Of a DNA stretch of 64,000 nt, positions 44,345 through 56,824 are shown piece by piece. The notes beneath the pieces were generated by a model. That model ran no database searches. It was not told where the DNA came from and saw only the letters and a program-made list of their open reading frames with translations. Made by a program: the position numbers and the translations under genes. How positions within the stretch are numbered: the stretch's first letter is position 1; each line of letters opens with the position of its first letter. The DNA is from Bactrocera neohumeralis (taxonomy: Eukaryota; Arthropoda; Insecta; Diptera; Tephritidae), in assembly GCF_024586455.1 (NCBI RefSeq), contig NC_065919.1:38912839-38976838 (forward strand), in the 5' to 3' direction.

Positions 44345-45285
44345 GAAAATTATTCAGTGATCAATTGCAGATTGAAAATTGTTGCGAAGCTACGAAGAGG
44401 TCGCCCTAACATCGGTGGGGTTTTTTTTGCCATCAGCAATGGCAGCCCAAGACACATGACCGAGTACTCCCAGGATGAGATGACATACATGTGAAATGAT
44501 GGATCGCGGTCATTCAGCAAGCGATCGTCACGATATCACAGCACGACTTTTCAAACAGTTACGATGTTTGATGGACTTTATCTTGAAGCATGTGTGGTGC
44601 TATTAGATTCTAGATGTACTTTGTTGAATGGCAAAAGAGAGGTTTGCCGCACGTACATTTTCTTCTTTGGATGCGGATGGTGGTTACACCAGATAAGTTT
44701 GATGAAATCATTTCTTCGGATATTCCTGAACCAGAGATAGATCCAGAATTATACAAAGTGGTGAAAACCAATATGGTTCATGAACCTTGTGGACATCACA
44801 ATCCCACTTCGGTTTGTATGTCTGACAATGAATGCACGAAACACTACCCACGTTCTTTTCTTTCGGAAACGCAAACTGGAAATGTTGGATATCCACTCTA
44901 TCGGCGTCGCTCACCAGACGACAATGATAGAACATTCTGCATTCAATTTAGAGGCGTGAATATCGAAGTTAATAACACATCGAAGTTGATTACAAGTGGA
45001 TCGTACCATATTCGCCACTGTTTTCTGTTTCACATTCAAAGTTCATGTCAATGTTGAGTATTGCAGATTGGTGAAATCGATCAAATACGTTTGCAAATAC
45101 GTCACCAAAGAAAGCAACATGGCGATTATTGATCTTGAACGAGATGAGATCAGCAAGTATCAAATGGGCCGATACGTGAACTGCCATAAAGCGCTTTGTA
45201 GGATATTTACTTTTGCAATTCATGAAAGTTTTCCGAATGTTGTGCGTCTCGCGGTTGAACTTCATTTAAGTTATTGCGTATTGTG
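44345..45285 (+). pseudogene. Helitron Rep (HUH endonuclease) relic
   Basis: GSPRHMTEYSQDEMTYM (about 44440-44490) is the Rep N-terminal motif. EWQKRGLPHVHFLLW follows with the HUH-type His-x-His at 44650-44658, then a helical linker, PCGHHNPTSVCM with the Cys/His zinc-like cluster (about 44775-44820) and YPLYRRRSPDD. One frame over, VEYCRLVKSIKYVCKYVTKE (about 45057-45110) contains the Tyr pair of the rolling-circle active site. Stops and frameshifts separate these blocks. Both halves of the catalytic site are still readable. Confidence 0.85.
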
Positions 45286-45522
45286 ATTGGTACAGTATGT
45301 GTAACTTTTTGAGAAGCATGCCAGCAGTTGCATTTGCTGGAACATAATAATCAGTGGAAACAAACGATGGACAATGCGATAACTACTTCGCATGCCCCTG
45401 AAGTTCGCATACTTTTCGCGCCAAAAATTCCAATATTAAAGACTTAGACTGGAAGATTCAAAGCCAAATTCCGGGTGAGCTCATACAAATAGATCGATCA
45501 TCTTGACAAGGAAGACGAAGCC

Positions 45523-45825
45523 GTGAATTATCCAGTGGAATTTCTAAATTCTTTGGACAGGCTTGGTATGCCACAGCATTATTTGCGTGTCAAAGTTGGA
45601 TCTGTTATTATTATGTTTCACAATCTTTCTGCGCCGAAACTATGTAATGGAACCCGACTGATTGTGACGCAGTTATCAAATACAAGGGAACAACCATTTC
45701 AGTTCAAATGTATTCAGTTTTCGGGGAAAATTGCATTTGCGATGACAATCAACAGGGCACAAGGATAGTCGTTAGAAGAGTGTGGCATAAGCCTGGAAAT
45801 GCCAGATATACGTTGTTTATAAAGC
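45523..45825 (+). pseudogene. Helitron helicase C-terminal relic (Pif1-like)
   Basis: NYPVEFLNSLDRLGMPQHYL, KVGSVIIMFHNL, LCNGTRLIV and AFAMTINRAQG (about 45735-45768) are the last Pif1-helicase motifs of Helitron proteins. A TAG at 45766-45768 replaces the usual Gln codon after AQG, after which SLEECGISLEMPDIRC continues. The preceding helicase motifs, including Walker A and B, are absent, so most of the helicase has been deleted. Confidence 0.8.
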
Positions 45826-45950
45826 TGCGCTACATTAAAAAAGTGTAGAAAAATCGCAAATAAATGATTGTCAACACAATATAAATTCAACTTTCTTTTC
45901 ATTTCAAAACACATAATTTCAGGCAGGACAACGGCTGCGGGGTCAGCTAG

Positions 45951-48589
45951 TATAAAATACATATGTTTTAACTTTTCAAAGAATACTCGTTTTGTAAATA
46001 AGCAATCAGATATTGTTCCACGGGTTTTGTTGTTATGCTTCGTGGAAAGTACCTACCTGAATCGGACGAAATCATCATAAGACAGTACGGCTTATTTCGT
46101 TGAAAAAAAACGGAATATTCAGACAACAATAAAGATAGACTTTTTAATGAAACCCTGCTTACAGTTCGTGGCAGCTTTGTGTATTTTGGTACCTCAGCTA
46201 CATGGTGTCTGTTTTGAACTCGTTTAATTCCAAATATAATAATTTCAACGGTATGCTTCCAGTGTAGTTAGTTGCAATATATAAACAGAATGACCTCTAT
46301 CATATCAAAAGGCTACATATACATTTTAGCGCTTTCGGTAGCTGGATATGTAAGAAGAATCCCCAACAAATTGCCATTTTTTCGCGTAACTCTCTTGATT
46401 CATTTACGGGCACCCACGTACATACTAATATCACTAATATAAAAACCAATTGCAGAAGAACGCGCAAGCGGCTAAGTGGAAGCGGCAGCCGCCAAACAAC
46501 AAAAAATGAATCTGGTAATTTGTTGCCAGCAGTGAGCTGAAGAAGAGGTCCATACACTTCCTAGCGCATAGCGAAACAAATGTGAAGCAACAACGCCAAT
46601 GGCGCCTCAAGCAAGCTTCGGAATCAGTGAGCTTGTAAAAATTTGCCGACGAAGAATTTCGCTTTTGACTTTGGCTTCATTTTCAATTAAATTTTTTACC
46701 AGTTTGACTTAAAACAGCTGTTGTAGTTGTTTTAGTTGGGTGCTCTGGCGGCTTTTTATTTTTGTTCACAGTTCTGTTGTTGCCGCGCTTCACTCCACTT
46801 TACATTGGTTTACTTAACATGAGTCTTCGCATACGCGGCATTGTCGATGATTTTGTTCTCCTGACACACTTTCAGCCGTATGTGAAGGAAAATTCACACA
46901 GACATATACATATATATATATAAAGTCGCTTACATGCAAACACAAAAATTGCTTTTGTCTTTCGGACCGATTTTTACTGCAGTTTTTGTTGTTATTTGCA
47001 AGTTGCATGCCGTAATTTTTGCAGCAATGACAGTGAAATTATTCGAACAGCGTTGAGCCAAACTAGTCACCAGCCGGCAAAGACAACTTAACAGTCATTA
47101 ACTTTTACATGGATCCCCACGCCTTTACCGCATCCACTGCAAACGAGTATGTGTGCATGTGTATGCAAGTGTGGGTGTATTGGTGCACCTATTTGTTTGT
47201 TGATACACGCAATTTTCCTAATAGCAACTTCTTCATAGCCTTGTCTCATTGTTTTATTAGAGCATGTCACGTTTTCTGTAAACATTGGATTTGATTATGC
47301 TCCAGAGCCCAAAGCCCACAATTGCAACAAACGCATAACTCCTGCCGTTGCAACTAAGATATTTTTTCTTTTGAGGATAGCACAATAAACAATGCATGAA
47401 CAGACTATGCACTTTACGAGGTTATAAACGCTGTCAATTGCAATTAAGTAGACCAGCAGAGGCCACACTGTAATCAGGTTTGCTGCTTGAGTCTTTCATT
47501 TTGATCACTTTATGAACTGTGCTGGTTAAACGGCGCAATAAGACAGTAAAAATATAAAGTGGGTAATAAAAGCGTTGAAACAGTTATTATAGCGCGTCGA
47601 TCGAGAAATATTTTTTTGCGAAATGATTGTGGCAAATAAAAAGATTTCGTGGGAAAAACGTAAAGTCTAGGGAAATCTGCGACTTTAAGGGCGGAATAAA
47701 ACAGCAATCAGTGCATAACAGATATGTAGGTATGAAATTATACATAGATACATATAATATATTAGAGAAAATATGATTTATAGATGGAACTGGCATATGT
47801 AACTGAGACTATCACAACCTCTGAGTGAGCTTCGTACCAGGGATACAACACGCGAGTAATTCAGGAAATTACGCAATTAATTTTCAAATATTTAGTCACA
47901 AAATGTGGCCTGATTAGGCAAGACTGGCATATGCATCTATAACGCATGGCATCGAGAAAATCCAAAAATCAATCTACATCGAAAAGTATAGCAAGCGGTA
48001 AATCTCTTTTAGGAAGTGATGGTTGATGTTGTTTTCTAAAACTTTCTAATTCTGCAGACCCAGAAATGTGATAGATGTACTATCTAGCTAAGGGGGGCAC
48101 TTCAGTTCAGAGATCAACTTAGTTCTGTGCAATTTGCTGAGGTTGAAAATAAGTTATATCTTCGACTATGTTCCATAACAGTTGCTGTACTATAAGATCA
48201 ATATTAGCTTCCGGAAACAATTCAGAACAGTGAAGTATAGCAGTCAAGTTTCCTCTGATACAAAGTTGGTATCGGGTTAATTTTTTGCGCAATATTTGAT
48301 TATAATATTCACCGTAGCTGGTTTTGATAATAGCAATCTTCCAACTATTCGAACATATCCTTTGAGTAGGACTATTTATGTTGTACTTCAGAATATTTTA
48401 AAAGTCGCTAAGGCTAGGTCATTCCTTTCATATCTTTAGAGTGTCTTTACACAGTTATCCAAAATCGTTTTGTGGACTTTTAGGTGTCTTCGTTCATAAA
48501 TAGTCTCCATTAGTCGTCCACTAGGTTCATTGCCCACATTTCATGAACGGAATGTTTGCTGACTAATTATTGCTTCGTTTGACGCAGGG
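45951..48589. other. Intergenic, no gene recognised
   Basis: About 2.6 kb without a supported gene. It contains a short TATATA run near 46908-46922 and CA/TG-rich words near 47150-47190. Frames here are short and featureless. Confidence 0.35.
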
Positions 48590-49990
48590 TTAGGACAGCC
48601 CTGTTCTTCTTCTTGGCAATTAAACCGTGGGTCGGTCCGGGCCGAGAATCCCAAACTTCACCAGTTGCCTCTATTATTTGCGAGATCACACCAGTTGTAC
48701 ATCCTAAGTGCATAAGTATTTCCATTGGATGTCTGGACGTCCATGGGTCAAATGAACTTTTCGAGAAACATCACCTTTCATGTGAACGACATGAGCTAAC
48801 CAGAACATTCCTTGGATTTATATGGGAATTTTTAAATACATGTCAGTGTAGAGCCTATACAGTGCGTGATTCCACCTTCTTCGATATTCGCTTCTAACGT
48901 AGATGGCTCCAAAGAAATTGCAGAGGATAGTTCTCTTGAATGCCTCAAGTGCTTTCTCATCTCGGTTCCTCATCGTCTATGCTTCTGGGCCGTATAATAG
49001 GACTTACAGACTGATTTTTGTGCATTGAGAGAGTGAATTATTTCCTAATTGTCGTCCGATCCTGAAGTTTCACCAGTTGGTAAGAGTTATTCTACGCTTG
49101 ATCTTCATAATAATTGATGTAGGAATTTATTTTACAAAGTCATTACGTTATCAAATTTATAGCTGCCAACAGTAACGATGTAGTTCCTAAGTCGTGGGGA
49201 AGCTTTGCATGCACTTTGTCTCGCTCTCTTTGCTCAAACTGCGGTTCAGGTTAGCACAGCTATATGGAAGAAGGTGTGCGAGATAGAATCACCTTGTCCA
49301 AAACTCCGTCAGGTATCGAGCGGCATGTAGAGAGCCTGCCGTATTTTGACGGAGTTGATGGTTGTGCTCAACGACGTTCTGCATTACAGTATGAGTTTCG
49401 CAGATATACCAAAATAAAAGAAAGCGTCGATTGGGTAGCTCCTGTCATTGCTGTCAAAAGTCGATTGCTGCCATCATTTCCAGGATTTGACGTATTGTGA
49501 AAATCTGGTTTATGGTGGATTCACACTGATATTGTGGCTTAACACACAATGCTATCAGAAGAGCTCTATGTACAATATTAAGCAGGTTGATCCCGCAATA
49601 ATCAGCGCAGAATGCGGCGTCTCCCTTCTTGTGATGGTGCAGAGCACACTCATATTCCAATCATTGGAAATGTAAAGCTTAGCAATAATGTGTGCTTTCA
49701 GGTCTTCGGCGCTGGAACTAAACAACTTAGCCGGAAACTCATTGCCTTCCACGGCTTTGCTGTTCTTAAGTTATTTTTAATTTGCCTTGGTTGAGTGGCG
49801 GATCGATAATGTTGTCACTATAGATTATTGGTTTTTCATTCGGCGCAGTACTGTTTCGTCATTTAGGGAACACTTCTTACCTCCAGATTTCGAGGGTTCT
49901 CTTGGTGTCTGTAATCTAGTTTCCATTCTTGTCTTTACAAAAGCCAGCCTCGCACTTGAAACCATTTGTTAGTCGCCTTGTCCAAACAAC
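48590..49990 (-). pseudogene. Ancient RTE-like retrotransposon relic
   Basis: Minus-strand pieces in RTE order. The upstream part is about 49850-49980. HKKGDAAFCADYCGINLLNI (about 49570-49640) and NQIFTIRQILEMMAAIDF (about 49454-49510) are RT motifs. A CRTSLSTTINSVKIRQ-type region with SFGQGDSISHTFF follows (about 49270-49400), then a YGPEA*TMRNRDEKALEAFKRT tail with EYRRRWNHALYRLY (about 48850-49000). The YADD box is not legible. It is more divergent than the copy at 19 kb and belongs to a different or much older lineage. Confidence 0.65.
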
Positions 49991-52900
49991 ACTCATAAAG
50001 TTAAAATTTAGTTTTAGTAGCTAAAATATTTATCATTATCATTCCATTTCTTAAAAATTTTTGTATTTTCTTATATGGTTTCATTACCCTTATATGGGGA
50101 TACTTGATAAATAGTATTTAATTTTTGGTGAATTTATTTGTCACCAAAGCATACGTTTGTATTTAAATAGGTATGTTTACAAATACAATTTACCATATAA
50201 GTAGAAACAAAACGAAACAACTCACTAAATATTCTTGCGTATGCAAGTAGAGAAATGTATGAGAAAGGAAGCTTAATAAGCATAGTTAAACTGCCCAATA
50301 AATAGCAAAAGCGAGGTATGAGTCTTACAGCACCCAGTCTGTCTTTCTACTTAAGCTGAAGGCGTCAGCATTGGGAGCGTGTTATTTGCTGACATAAATA
50401 CCGACCCACTGACTGAGTGCGCATGTTCTTTTTGCTAAATTGTTGTGTATCTTGTTTTACATATGCGTGAAATTTTTGTTCTGTTTTGCTTTTTATTTTC
50501 TATGTTTTTGGTTGGTGTTAAGAATTTGTATTTGGTTTTAACTTGCTTTCGTTAATTTCTCACACTTACTGTATGTAAATGAATTATAATATGCTATATA
50601 AATAATATTAAGAGATGAATAACTTTTTCTTCTACTCTTTTGAATAGCTTGCGATTATTGATGACCCATTTAGTTGATTAATAATACATTAAAATATTCA
50701 ACCTCGGGTAGCCTTTTATTGAGTGACTGACCGATAATAATTTAATTAACTCATCGAATTTTGAAAATATTTTGCTGCTTTTATAATGACTTTCGTTAGG
50801 AAAAAGATCTAACTGGTAATGTTGCTATACTTCTCAATCGACCTAGGTGACATTGCCCCAGGTTGGACATAACCTTTTCTGGATTTTACGGAGCTGGTTT
50901 CCTTACTCTGTAATGAAACCCGCTTTATTTACTATTAATATTTCTTAAAAAATAAAAAAATTAAAAAGTAAAATTCAAAACAAAATATATATTCGACAGA
51001 ATAATAATATTGATTTTTGTACTTTTCATTAAGAAACATGTGCACATTTTGCGTTGAAACTCAATTTCAAAGTTCAAGCATCATTTCCAGTATTCATTTT
51101 CATATAGAGTAAACGACATTGCGTTTATTTATAGTTAAGAATTACAGTTAAGTAACGGTCTCAACTGAGACTACCACTGCTACTGTGGTTTCACAGTCAC
51201 ATGGATTCCTTCACCATTTTTCAACATTTTTGATTGATTCGATCATCAAAGACACTCTCAGATACGCACCTAAATATACTCTATGAGCGAATTGTCTACA
51301 GTGTGTTTTATTTTAAAAATATAAATTCAAAAACTTGGTGTTTTGCTAGCTTCTAAATGTTCCGACCCACTTAATTTATCATACATCTGTTACAAACATA
51401 TCAATTTAAGCTCATATCTCACAACATTTAGCGTTTACTTTCACTACCAACACGAAAGCTTACAGACGTAAACATGCCTGTATTACTACTTCTTATGTGT
51501 GTAAAGTATTATATACGTGTATACACACAACATTTGTTTACTCATGGTCTATTCATTACACACTGGTCAACAGGTGCTTCAGAGTTGGTCAACGTGATTT
51601 GGTTTGTTATTGTTTTTTTTTTTTTTTTGTTTTTGAAGACTCGAATGCGCTTAATCACATATACGTCTCTATGTTTGTATAGGTGTCCATGATTGGCATT
51701 TATTTCCATTAGTCTGCACATTTTTATCCATAAATATTTTAATTAAATACCTCTTGGAATTGTGAAAAGTGAAATCGAGTCAAGTCAAGTAGATGTCGCG
51801 GAGCTTTACTCCGGCATTTGCATTACAAAAGCATCTTCGGTTTAGCCACATTGTCAACTGCTTTACTAAATAGTTATTGTCGAAGTGAAATAGCATTCGC
51901 ATAACTCATTATAAACAGCGGAACTTTCGAACGATTTCTTTACTGCTTTTTTTTTTTTGAAACAAAGGCTAGAAATTATGGCACTCAAATGTAGCTAAGC
52001 GCTTACTAGTTCAAAGCTATGCTTTCATTTTGATTTGTATCTGTGCAGTGTGTACTATATTTACATAAGCCCTTAAACTTGTTTGTTTGTTTAGCCAAAT
52101 TTCACCGCAATATTTGAAATTTTAATTAGATTTTCAATGCTGCTCAAGAAATTCCAACACTTTCATTAGATGAAAGTGTGATACTGACAGCGCCGTTGCT
52201 TATTCGGTTTGACAAGCATATATGGAAATATATGCAGAGAAATTGCATAATGCTACGAATACATGTGAAATTCATAGTTCAGGTGGCTGCAGACAATCAG
52301 TAGTCAGCTTATTTAATTATCATATATTATTTTTAAGCTGCACTTTCACGATTTCCCACAGACAAAGGTTAATTATAAATATTTAAAGCTACTTTTGTTC
52401 ATCGAATAATTAAAAAAATATTAATTGAAATATTACTTTCACGAAACTAGTTTCTGTTCGTCATAAGAGCTGGTGAAAGTATTAAAAATATTATAATTAC
52501 TCATTTGGGTACCGTTTCTTTGCTAAATATGCGCTGAATTTGCATCATTCTCCGCAGATGGCTTAGAGAATAGCGACATTTACTTAATTTTTGATTTGGA
52601 TATAAACAGACCTAAAGGCGCAAAGAAATCGGTTGAATGGGTTTTATAATAACATTGAAAGCAAAGCATTATACTCAGTAAAGGCTTTTCGCTAAATTTC
52701 GAAAGGTTACTGAACAGAACAGAGTCTAACAGAAATTATAAGCCGCACTTTTACGGAGGTATTCCATTTGTCAAAAAAGCTTTTTTCCACCTTTCTAGAG
52801 CTAGAAAATTGCAGTTAGTTAACTGTTTTCATTCATGTAATATTGTAATGGCTTCTTAGCCATTTGTAATTAAAAAAATTAATACTCAGTCTTGAAACTC

Positions 52901-53399
52901 ACTCACTCGTGCCGTCAAATCCTCAAATATCACACTCAAAATATCTTCTACTAAACGTTCATCTCAAATGATCGTGAATCAAATTTTTATTTTAATTTTT
53001 AATTTTTTTTGGGGTTTTTATTCATATTTGAATGAAATGCATGCATGACAACGTGACATTAATAATTTAAATACAAATACTAATTGTACAGTTTGCTTTC
53101 TATAATATTTTGTATCATCTATTTTTTTTTTTTTTGAGATTTTAGTGTGTGCTCTCAACATATTTACGAATACATCAGATATTCTTTGTTGGTTTATAGC
53201 ATTTTAACATTTACAGTTCGTTTTACATTACGCTTGAAAAGGACTACTTCATTTATCTCATTTTATATATATATGTTAAATATATATTTAGGTATATATG
53301 TAGATGTATTATACATATAAAGTAGACTCATTTAAATAGATAAAAATGAAATCAATAAATACTTAAATGACTATCGTTATATTTATTGTGTAGCTTGTG
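49991..53399. other. TE-poor intergenic region, no gene recognised
   Basis: About 3.4 kb of AT-rich sequence with poly-T tracts near 51610-51630, 51948-51958 and 53122-53137. No transposon protein, inverted termini, RNA gene or coding exon supported. Confidence 0.4.
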
Positions 53400-54790
53400 G
53401 ATATTTATTAGTGCTCATTGAGTAAATGAGCGCTTAATGAAGTAATAAGTGACTCACTCAGAAGCTGAGCGAAAGAGATAGTAGTATAGGAAGTGTGCGC
53501 AAGAGTAAAAGTGTAAGAAAATTTGAAATTTAGTAGTGAGAGCAGCTTGAAACGAAGTAGAGCAAGAGAGGTAGTATATAGCAGTTATAGTCAATATAAT
53601 TTTTAAGTAGTGAGTGCTGGTTAGTAGAAGAAAAGATATGAGAATAAGATTTATGAAATTAGGAAAATGAAGTTTGAGTATATTCGAGAAATGTAACGAA
53701 AGAGGCTGAGTGGCCTGAGCGTTTATATGTAAAGAATGGTGGTAGAAGTGGAAGAAGATAATATAAATGAATATGGTTAAAAGTTTTGTATAGTTTTTCG
53801 GTAGTATGAAGGAACACATAGCGAAAGAGTTTGAGTGAGATATAAGTTGAGTGTTAGAAAATGGGAAGAAATGTGAAAATGTGAGGGGGCAGTTTAGTTC
53901 GAAACCTATGGCAAGTTATGGCGATTTTGATCGAAACTATGAACTCCTTTATAATGTATAGCAGTCAAAGCAGAAGTATAGGAACGTGAAGTGAAAAAAA
54001 AGAAATCCAGAGTTTTAGAATATTGAGTTGAGTTTGTGCATAGGATTATGAAATTAGATGTAGTACTTAAAGCATATTGAGTATTTCTATTTCAAGTATT
54101 TGTATTATAGAGTTAAAAAAGAAATGGATTTTTCATTCCAAACTCACGCATTTTATAAGTGTGTTTGTATGTTTATACGTAAGACTAGAATTTTAACTGA
54201 AAAATTAGAATTATAATTAATAAAATTATATGTAGAGATTGTACATAGATTTGTAAGAGTGAGAGCTAAAGTAAGAATAGTAAAGCGATTTGTACAAGAG
54301 AAAGCTAAAGATATATTACGAAGTATTAAAGCGTAGCTTAAGTGTGGCAAGAACAGTCTCAGATAGTAGTTTTAAAGGATAGCATGACAGAGCCTCTATG
54401 GAGGCGAGAGAAAAATAAGTGAGTGAGAATTGAGTAAGTATCGAAAATGAGTTCTCAGTTGTGTGTGCGTTGCAGTAATGAGCGAAGAGGTGCAGTAGTC
54501 AATGTTCGTTTGAGAAGTGAGCTTAGCTGAAAGTGCGTTAAGTGAGAGTAGATTAGATATGAAGAATGGAAATGAAGAAAGTGTTGGAAAAATATGAAAG
54601 TTAAAGTGTTAAAGTACGTGTGATTCTAGAAAATAGAAGTTGCGGTGCAAGCTTACTGGGGAGGCCAGTACTCGAGCCTTAAGAATTTGAGCTGCAAGTG
54701 AAAGAAAGGTGAAGTTAAAAACAGTTAGTCGCACTTAGTGAGCTATAATGTGTAGTAAGTGCGTGTTAATGTGTAGCTAGTAAGTATTCG
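53400..54790 (+). other. C-poor, purine-rich block
   Basis: On the plus strand this 1.4-kb stretch is dominated by A, G and T, with words such as GAGTGAG, GAAGTG and GAGAGAA and strikingly few C. The bias ends abruptly near 54800, where a C-richer stretch (CTGCTCGCCGTCTTGCC) begins. There is no tandem unit and no protein frame of note; the minus-strand frame at 53454-53819 is a product of the bias. It could be a transcribed noncoding exon, a decayed element or a local mutational asymmetry. It lies 3' of the Osiris gene at 55640. Confidence 0.4.
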
Positions 54791-55639
54791 CTGCCGCAGG
54801 TGTTAAGCTAGTTGATCTGCTGCTCGCCGTCTTGCCAGCCAATCAGCACAGGTCAGCGCACAAAGAGCCGCCGCGCAAACAACCTAAACGCTAAAAGCAA
54901 CTCCCTTTAAGCACTGCTAAGTGTTAGTTATGCCTGCTGTGCAAAAAGGGTGAAAAATTTTATAAATATATTAAGGTACCGACTTCGTCTCTCATTTTGT
55001 CTGCTAATTTTTACATAATCTTAAACAGTTTGTGATTTAGCTTTAGCTTAAAAGAAAAATTACTAAAACAAAATAAATAAATTATTTTGTAGATTAAATA
55101 TGTATAAAAATATGTAATTAATTTAAGTTAAGTGCACACACGTAGTTTTTTAGGGTTTCAATAAACTCTTTTATATATATGCTTTTCTTTAGAGTATTTA
55201 TGTATTAATTTTCAATATATTTACTTCGTGTATCCACTGATCCAAAAGGTCAAGGCTACGAGTCGTTTCGATTTTGTATCTTTTTAATGGAAGTAATAGT
55301 ATGTAATAAATTAAATAAATTAATTAGCAAATAAATTAATATAATTAAGATTTGTTTTGTTAAATTTTGTGTCTTGTGGCTTTCGTTCTCGTTGTGTCTA
55401 GTTGGGCATCGATCTTGGCAGCTGCGCTTTTCCCAACGATCGCATGCGTACACGCCGAAAGTTTAGAGCGGCTTTTTCAAATCTTTTTTGCTGCTTGCTG
55501 CCAATCGTATTGCCTGTCCACTGGTCCGAATTTCGTGCTAATCGTTGATGTGTTTGTCGTTGGGATTTTAAACTCCAAATTATTCCCCTGCCAAATGTCA
55601 TTGTAAAGTCCCTTACTCCTCCCCTTAACTACAAACAAC
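54791..55639. other. 3' flank of the 55.6-kb Osiris gene
   Basis: AT-rich apart from a C-richer patch at 54800-54930. On the minus strand a variant polyadenylation signal ATTAAA lies at 55283-55288, about 350 bases after the Osiris stop codon. On the plus strand AATAAATAAATT near 55070-55085 could serve a transcript coming from the C-poor block. No coding sequence supported. Confidence 0.35.
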
Positions 55640-56503
55640 TTATGCTTGTGGCTTTTGGGCAGCATAAGCCAAGTCTTGTGCATCGAGTGAGCGTCCCCAG
55701 CCACCATGGCCGGAGCTGCCGTATGAGCCAGACGAACCGGCGTCGGCGCTGTAGCCGCTGCCGTACGAGTCGTGACTGACGGAGTGAGATGCGCTGTGAT
55801 GTGGGTGGGCGACCACTTCGTAGGTGACATGTTTCTCTTGAGACAGTAGTTTCTTCAGACCAATCACAGCGGACAACACCAAGGCGATTTTACCGATGAG
55901 CAGAGCCTTGCCGGCGATTAAAGCGATTGCGCCCAACAAGAGTGGCAACAGGGCGGCGGCTTTCAATGCGACCAAAGCAAGAATGGGGCCCAAAATTTTA
56001 GCAGCCTTCTTCTTCTTGCCACGGCTCTCTTCGGGTGCGTTGGGATCGTCATTACCTCCGAACAATGATTCGGATACATCTTCGAGCGCACGTCCAGTAG
56101 AGCTGACCGCTTGAACAATATCCGCACCCTTCAATTCGACCTTAATGGTGTGGGTATTTAAGAAGCTTGAAATGCGGTTGAGTGCCAACGACTCGAATGA
56201 TTCGTCGCCAGAGATGGAGCGTGCAGCTTCGGTGGCAGGCGCATCGGGCGAACGCACCACCGTCACACCTTCGGTCAGCGAGAACTGCTCGCGAGCGGAG
56301 AGCACTTTGTCGACGAAATTGAAGAGCTTATATTTGACACAAGACACCGAATCCTTTCGCAAGCAATCGCTGTAGATGCTATCCATGATGTCATTGTCCC
56401 CGCTAACTGCATTGCGCGCATGACCGCGTGTCTCCTCGGCGGGAAGTGCGGCAGCAACTGTGATCAAACACAAGACACCGATAACTGCTTTAATTTGTGA
56501 CAT
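55640..56503 (-). CDS. Osiris family protein (DUF1676), Osi6/Osi7 type, intronless
   Basis: Complete 287-residue Osiris protein in one exon. The start is the ATG at 56501-56503; four codons upstream only a GTG is available. Signal peptide: residues 1-20, ending AAALPA. Two-Cys motif: Cys47 and Cys55 in DCLRKDSVSCVKYKL. The DUF1676 region includes FSLTEGVTVV (74-83) and THTIKVELKG (117-126). The basic RGKKKK (161-166) precedes a 48-residue hydrophobic stretch (169-216) split by single Lys residues, probably membrane-associated, then YEVVAHPHH (228-236), a Ser/Gly/Tyr/His-rich tail and the diagnostic AQDLAY (275-280). Osiris proteins are expressed in cuticle-secreting cells. Being upstream of the Osi7/8-type gene in the same orientation argues for Osi7 or Osi6; I cannot decide from sequence alone. 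In Drosophila the cluster underlies Triplo-lethal dosage sensitivity. Confidence 0.93.
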   Translation of the reverse strand: MSQIKAVIGVLCLITVAAALPAEETRGHARNAVSGDNDIMDSIYSDCLRKDSVSCVKYKLFNFVDKVLSAREQFSLTEGVTVVRSPDAPATEAARSISGDESFESLALNRISSFLNTHTIKVELKGADIVQAVSSTGRALEDVSESLFGGNDDPNAPEESRGKKKKAAKILGPILALVALKAAALLPLLLGAIALIAGKALLIGKIALVLSAVIGLKKLLSQEKHVTYEVVAHPHHSASHSVSHDSYGSGYSADAGSSGSYGSSGHGGWGRSLDAQDLAYAAQKPQA

Positions 56504-56824
56504 TTTTGCAAACACTTTTGTTATATTTGTTTATGTTTTTAAGTCCTTTTTGACTTTTTTGCGTAACTTTTGGCTTTCGATTTTTCGAAACTCTGAACTT
56601 AACCTTTGAACTTGCACACTTTTCGTTGAATGCACTTTCTCTTTTGACTCCAATTCTTTTTTTGGTTCGTAATAAACTAAACGATATTAATCAATCCACA
56701 CACAACAATAACGGGATCGTACGAAAAAAGCGCACCGCTCTACCACTTATGTCGTTGCTCGGGTTGTGTTGCCGTTTAGACGTGAAAGGATGAAATGATA
56801 CAATTTTCCAATAGTCTCAACAAT

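Larger units (their letters stand above)
44075..45950 (+). mobile_element. Helitron, autonomous type but truncated and inactivated
   Basis: The left part has the usual insect Helitron opening (TTATACATATAAAAATTAAT, then GTTAGTAACGCTAAGAG). The right end is GGCTGCGGGGTCAGCTAG at 45933-45950 followed by T: a GCTG/CAGC hairpin and terminal CTAG, as Helitrons require. Inside are Rep (HUH) and Pif1-type helicase pieces with a large internal deletion. The exact 5' end is uncertain by tens of bases. Confidence 0.88.

Noticed and set aside
53454..53819. 121-codon minus-strand frame rich in Phe, Leu, Ile and Ser
   Set aside because: It is explained by the C-poor plus strand (T/C-rich minus strand), which disfavours stop codons; no signal peptide or family match.
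55896..56375. Open frames on the plus strand opposite the 55.6-kb Osiris gene
   Set aside because: They are antisense shadows of a well-supported coding sequence and show no domain of their own.
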